64,000 nt of DNA from Paenibacillus sp. 32352 (lineage in GTDB: Bacteria > Bacillota > Bacilli > Paenibacillales > NBRC-103111). Each line of letters starts with the position of its first letter. Positions within the stretch are counted from its first letter, which is position 1. Made by a program: the position numbers and the translations under genes. The stretch is taken from NCBI RefSeq assembly GCF_002042965.1, contig NZ_MZNT01000004.1, positions 372,001-436,000 of the forward strand, read 5' to 3'. Below the pieces are notes generated by a model. It searched no databases and was not told where the DNA came from. It saw only the letters and a list, made by a program, of their open reading frames with translations. Of the stretch, positions 62,857 to 64,000 are shown piece by piece.

Positions 62857-63960
62857 TCAGGTTCGTAAATACGTCATCAGCGGGGATACACCGGCTTCCC
62901 GGATACACTCCACAACGAGCCGGGCTATTTCAATTCCGCCGTATTCGCAAAAATGGGTATTGTCTTGAGCTCCCTCAGGCAGATTAGCCCATGTTCCGGG
63001 GTCGGCCCACATAAAAATTTCCTTGGTCGCTTCCTCACCCAGCCGCTCGAATAATTGCTTGCTCTTGGCCGCTAAATCCAAAAAGGGAACTCCCTCACGT
63101 ACGGCAAGCTGACGCATCGCCTCAATGTACTCGCCATGGGTGTTGCGGATACAGTGATTTTCCTCAAAGAAACGTCTGTGCATCGGCGCTACCAGTACGG
63201 GGAAGGCTCCCCGCTCGCGGGCTCCATCTATATATTCCTTTAAATATTGCTGGTATGTGGTAAAGGGCTTCGTCCCGCCCTCATTGTCCTTCTCGTCATT
63301 GTGCGCGAACTGGATCAGCAAATAATCGGAGGGCTTTATTTTATTCCAAATGTTATTCAGCCGGTTTTCCGTAATAAAGCTCTTGGAGCTTCTTCCGGAC
63401 CGCGCGTGATTGGATATGGCGATTTCCGGGCCCAGAAACTTGCCCAGCATTTGCCCCCAGCCGGCGTACGGATATTGTCCGGACGGCTGATCCGTGACTG
63501 TAGAATCTCCAGCCAGAAATAAGGTAGGCAGGTGAGGCGCGCTTTCGATTTCGATCGCTCTTACGCTTGGCGCCTCTCCCGAAACCGCAAGCTTCAGCTG
63601 ACCATCCTCTACTAGCACTGCAAACGTCAACCGTTCGATTTGACCGGATTCCGTTCTAACGTTATCAAGCATGAGTCTCCCTAATCCCGCCTTGACGGTC
63701 GTCGACGAAGGTGCCTCCTGGCTCCCCAGGGTTACGGATACCCTGTAGGCTCCATAGGGAACATCCACGAGCAGCGTTGGTACAGGCTTGGCAAAGTAGT
63801 CCCCTGTCCAGGAATCCCTCAGATCCTCGTTTTTAGACGGCTTGACCGCTCTTGCATACCCGTAGCCTTTAACTGCATCGTAAGCCGCCGATTCCTGAAG
63901 CGGAATCGAATCGGAGCTTGTCTCTTCCTCATGAAGCACAAATCGATAATGAACCTTCAA
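62857..63960 (-). CDS. SGNH/GDSL esterase, rhamnogalacturonan-acetylesterase-like (CE12)
   Basis: A 367-residue esterase. Residues about 1-140 are a beta-rich, carbohydrate-binding-like domain (LLVDVPYGAYRVSVTLG). Residues about 145-360 form the SGNH domain: catalytic Ser153 in FLAGDSTVTDQ, then NHARSGRSSKSF, Asn in QFAHND, and the Asp-His pair in DNTHF. This fits CE12 enzymes that deacetylate pectin-type rhamnogalacturonan. No signal peptide is visible, so it may act on imported oligosaccharides. The start is a TTG at 63960 with GGAGGGATGAAGAA before it. Confidence 0.85.
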   Translation of the reverse strand: MKVHYRFVLHEEETSSDSIPLQESAAYDAVKGYGYARAVKPSKNEDLRDSWTGDYFAKPVPTLLVDVPYGAYRVSVTLGSQEAPSSTTVKAGLGRLMLDNVRTESGQIERLTFAVLVEDGQLKLAVSGEAPSVRAIEIESAPHLPTLFLAGDSTVTDQPSGQYPYAGWGQMLGKFLGPEIAISNHARSGRSSKSFITENRLNNIWNKIKPSDYLLIQFAHNDEKDNEGGTKPFTTYQQYLKEYIDGARERGAFPVLVAPMHRRFFEENHCIRNTHGEYIEAMRQLAVREGVPFLDLAAKSKQLFERLGEEATKEIFMWADPGTWANLPEGAQDNTHFCEYGGIEIARLVVECIREAGVSPLMTYLRT

Positions 63961-64000
63961 TTCTTCATCCCTCCTGCAGCTATTACCATAATAGTAAGCT

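Overview
The window comes from a Gram-positive, endospore-forming member of the Bacillales, most likely Paenibacillaceae. The basis is gene content and order (rsfA, yqfC/yqfD, ylaJ, yqzL, dnaG-rpoD), a B-type RNase P RNA, strong AGGAGG ribosome sites, moderate GC, and several genes that match no Bacillus subtilis gene I recognise. Most genes lie on the minus strand. No rRNA, tRNA, prophage, transposase or CRISPR array was seen.

Layout. 1-8 kb: the start of panE next to rsfA (ylb order), a DUF2626 protein, a MidA-type methyltransferase, two exported proteins, then the ylaJ/ylaK/ylaL group. 8-12 kb: two unknown genes around a tandem hairpin-repeat region, then ylaH-like and typA. 12-20.5 kb: terC-like, thiI and its partner cysteine desulfurase, a lytic transglycosylase, small proteins, a GH15 glucoamylase-like enzyme, ypuI-like and a subtilisin-like protease. 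20.5-29.3 kb: rnpB, yqfO, trmK, rpoD, dnaG, yqxD-like, the PEP-synthase/PPDK regulator and recO. 29.3-41.5 kb: the conserved block yqzL-era-cdd-dgkA-ybeY-pgpH-phoH-yqfD-yqfC-(yqfB position)-floA-nfeD-yqeY-rpsU-hit, transcribed leftward from rpsU. 41.7-45.7 kb: an efeO-efeB-efeU iron-uptake operon with a Fur-box-like site. 45.9-50 kb: a TetR regulator fused in frame to an FAD oxidoreductase, and a secreted GH26-like hydrolase. 50-62.5 kb: the recombination operon addB-addA-sbcD-sbcC with a LexA-box-like site upstream. 62.8-64 kb: a CE12/SGNH acetylesterase.

How the genes relate. The block from rpsU to the era region handles RNA maturation, nucleotide salvage, membrane microdomains and sporulation. 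The dnaG-rpoD group is the classic macromolecular-synthesis operon. The cysteine desulfurase and ThiI form a sulfur relay for tRNA thiolation. EfeO, EfeB and EfeU form one iron importer. AddAB and SbcCD both process DNA ends, and a possible shared SOS site suggests they respond together to damage.

The most unusual signals are: (1) a single ORF joining a TetR regulator to an FAD oxidoreductase, with a perfect ribosome site and ATG at the junction and a palindromic operator in its own promoter; (2) two arrays of tandem palindromic repeats, at 8.5-8.9 kb and 38.8-38.9 kb, with different hairpins but one shared module (GCTTACGAAG in the mRNA sense), base changes that keep the stems paired, and the same placement three bases upstream of an AGGAGG ribosome site; (3) a 191-bp inverted-repeat element nested in the first array; (4) a LexA-like box inside a larger palindrome upstream of addB. 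Functions come from family recognition by eye; no database search was run.
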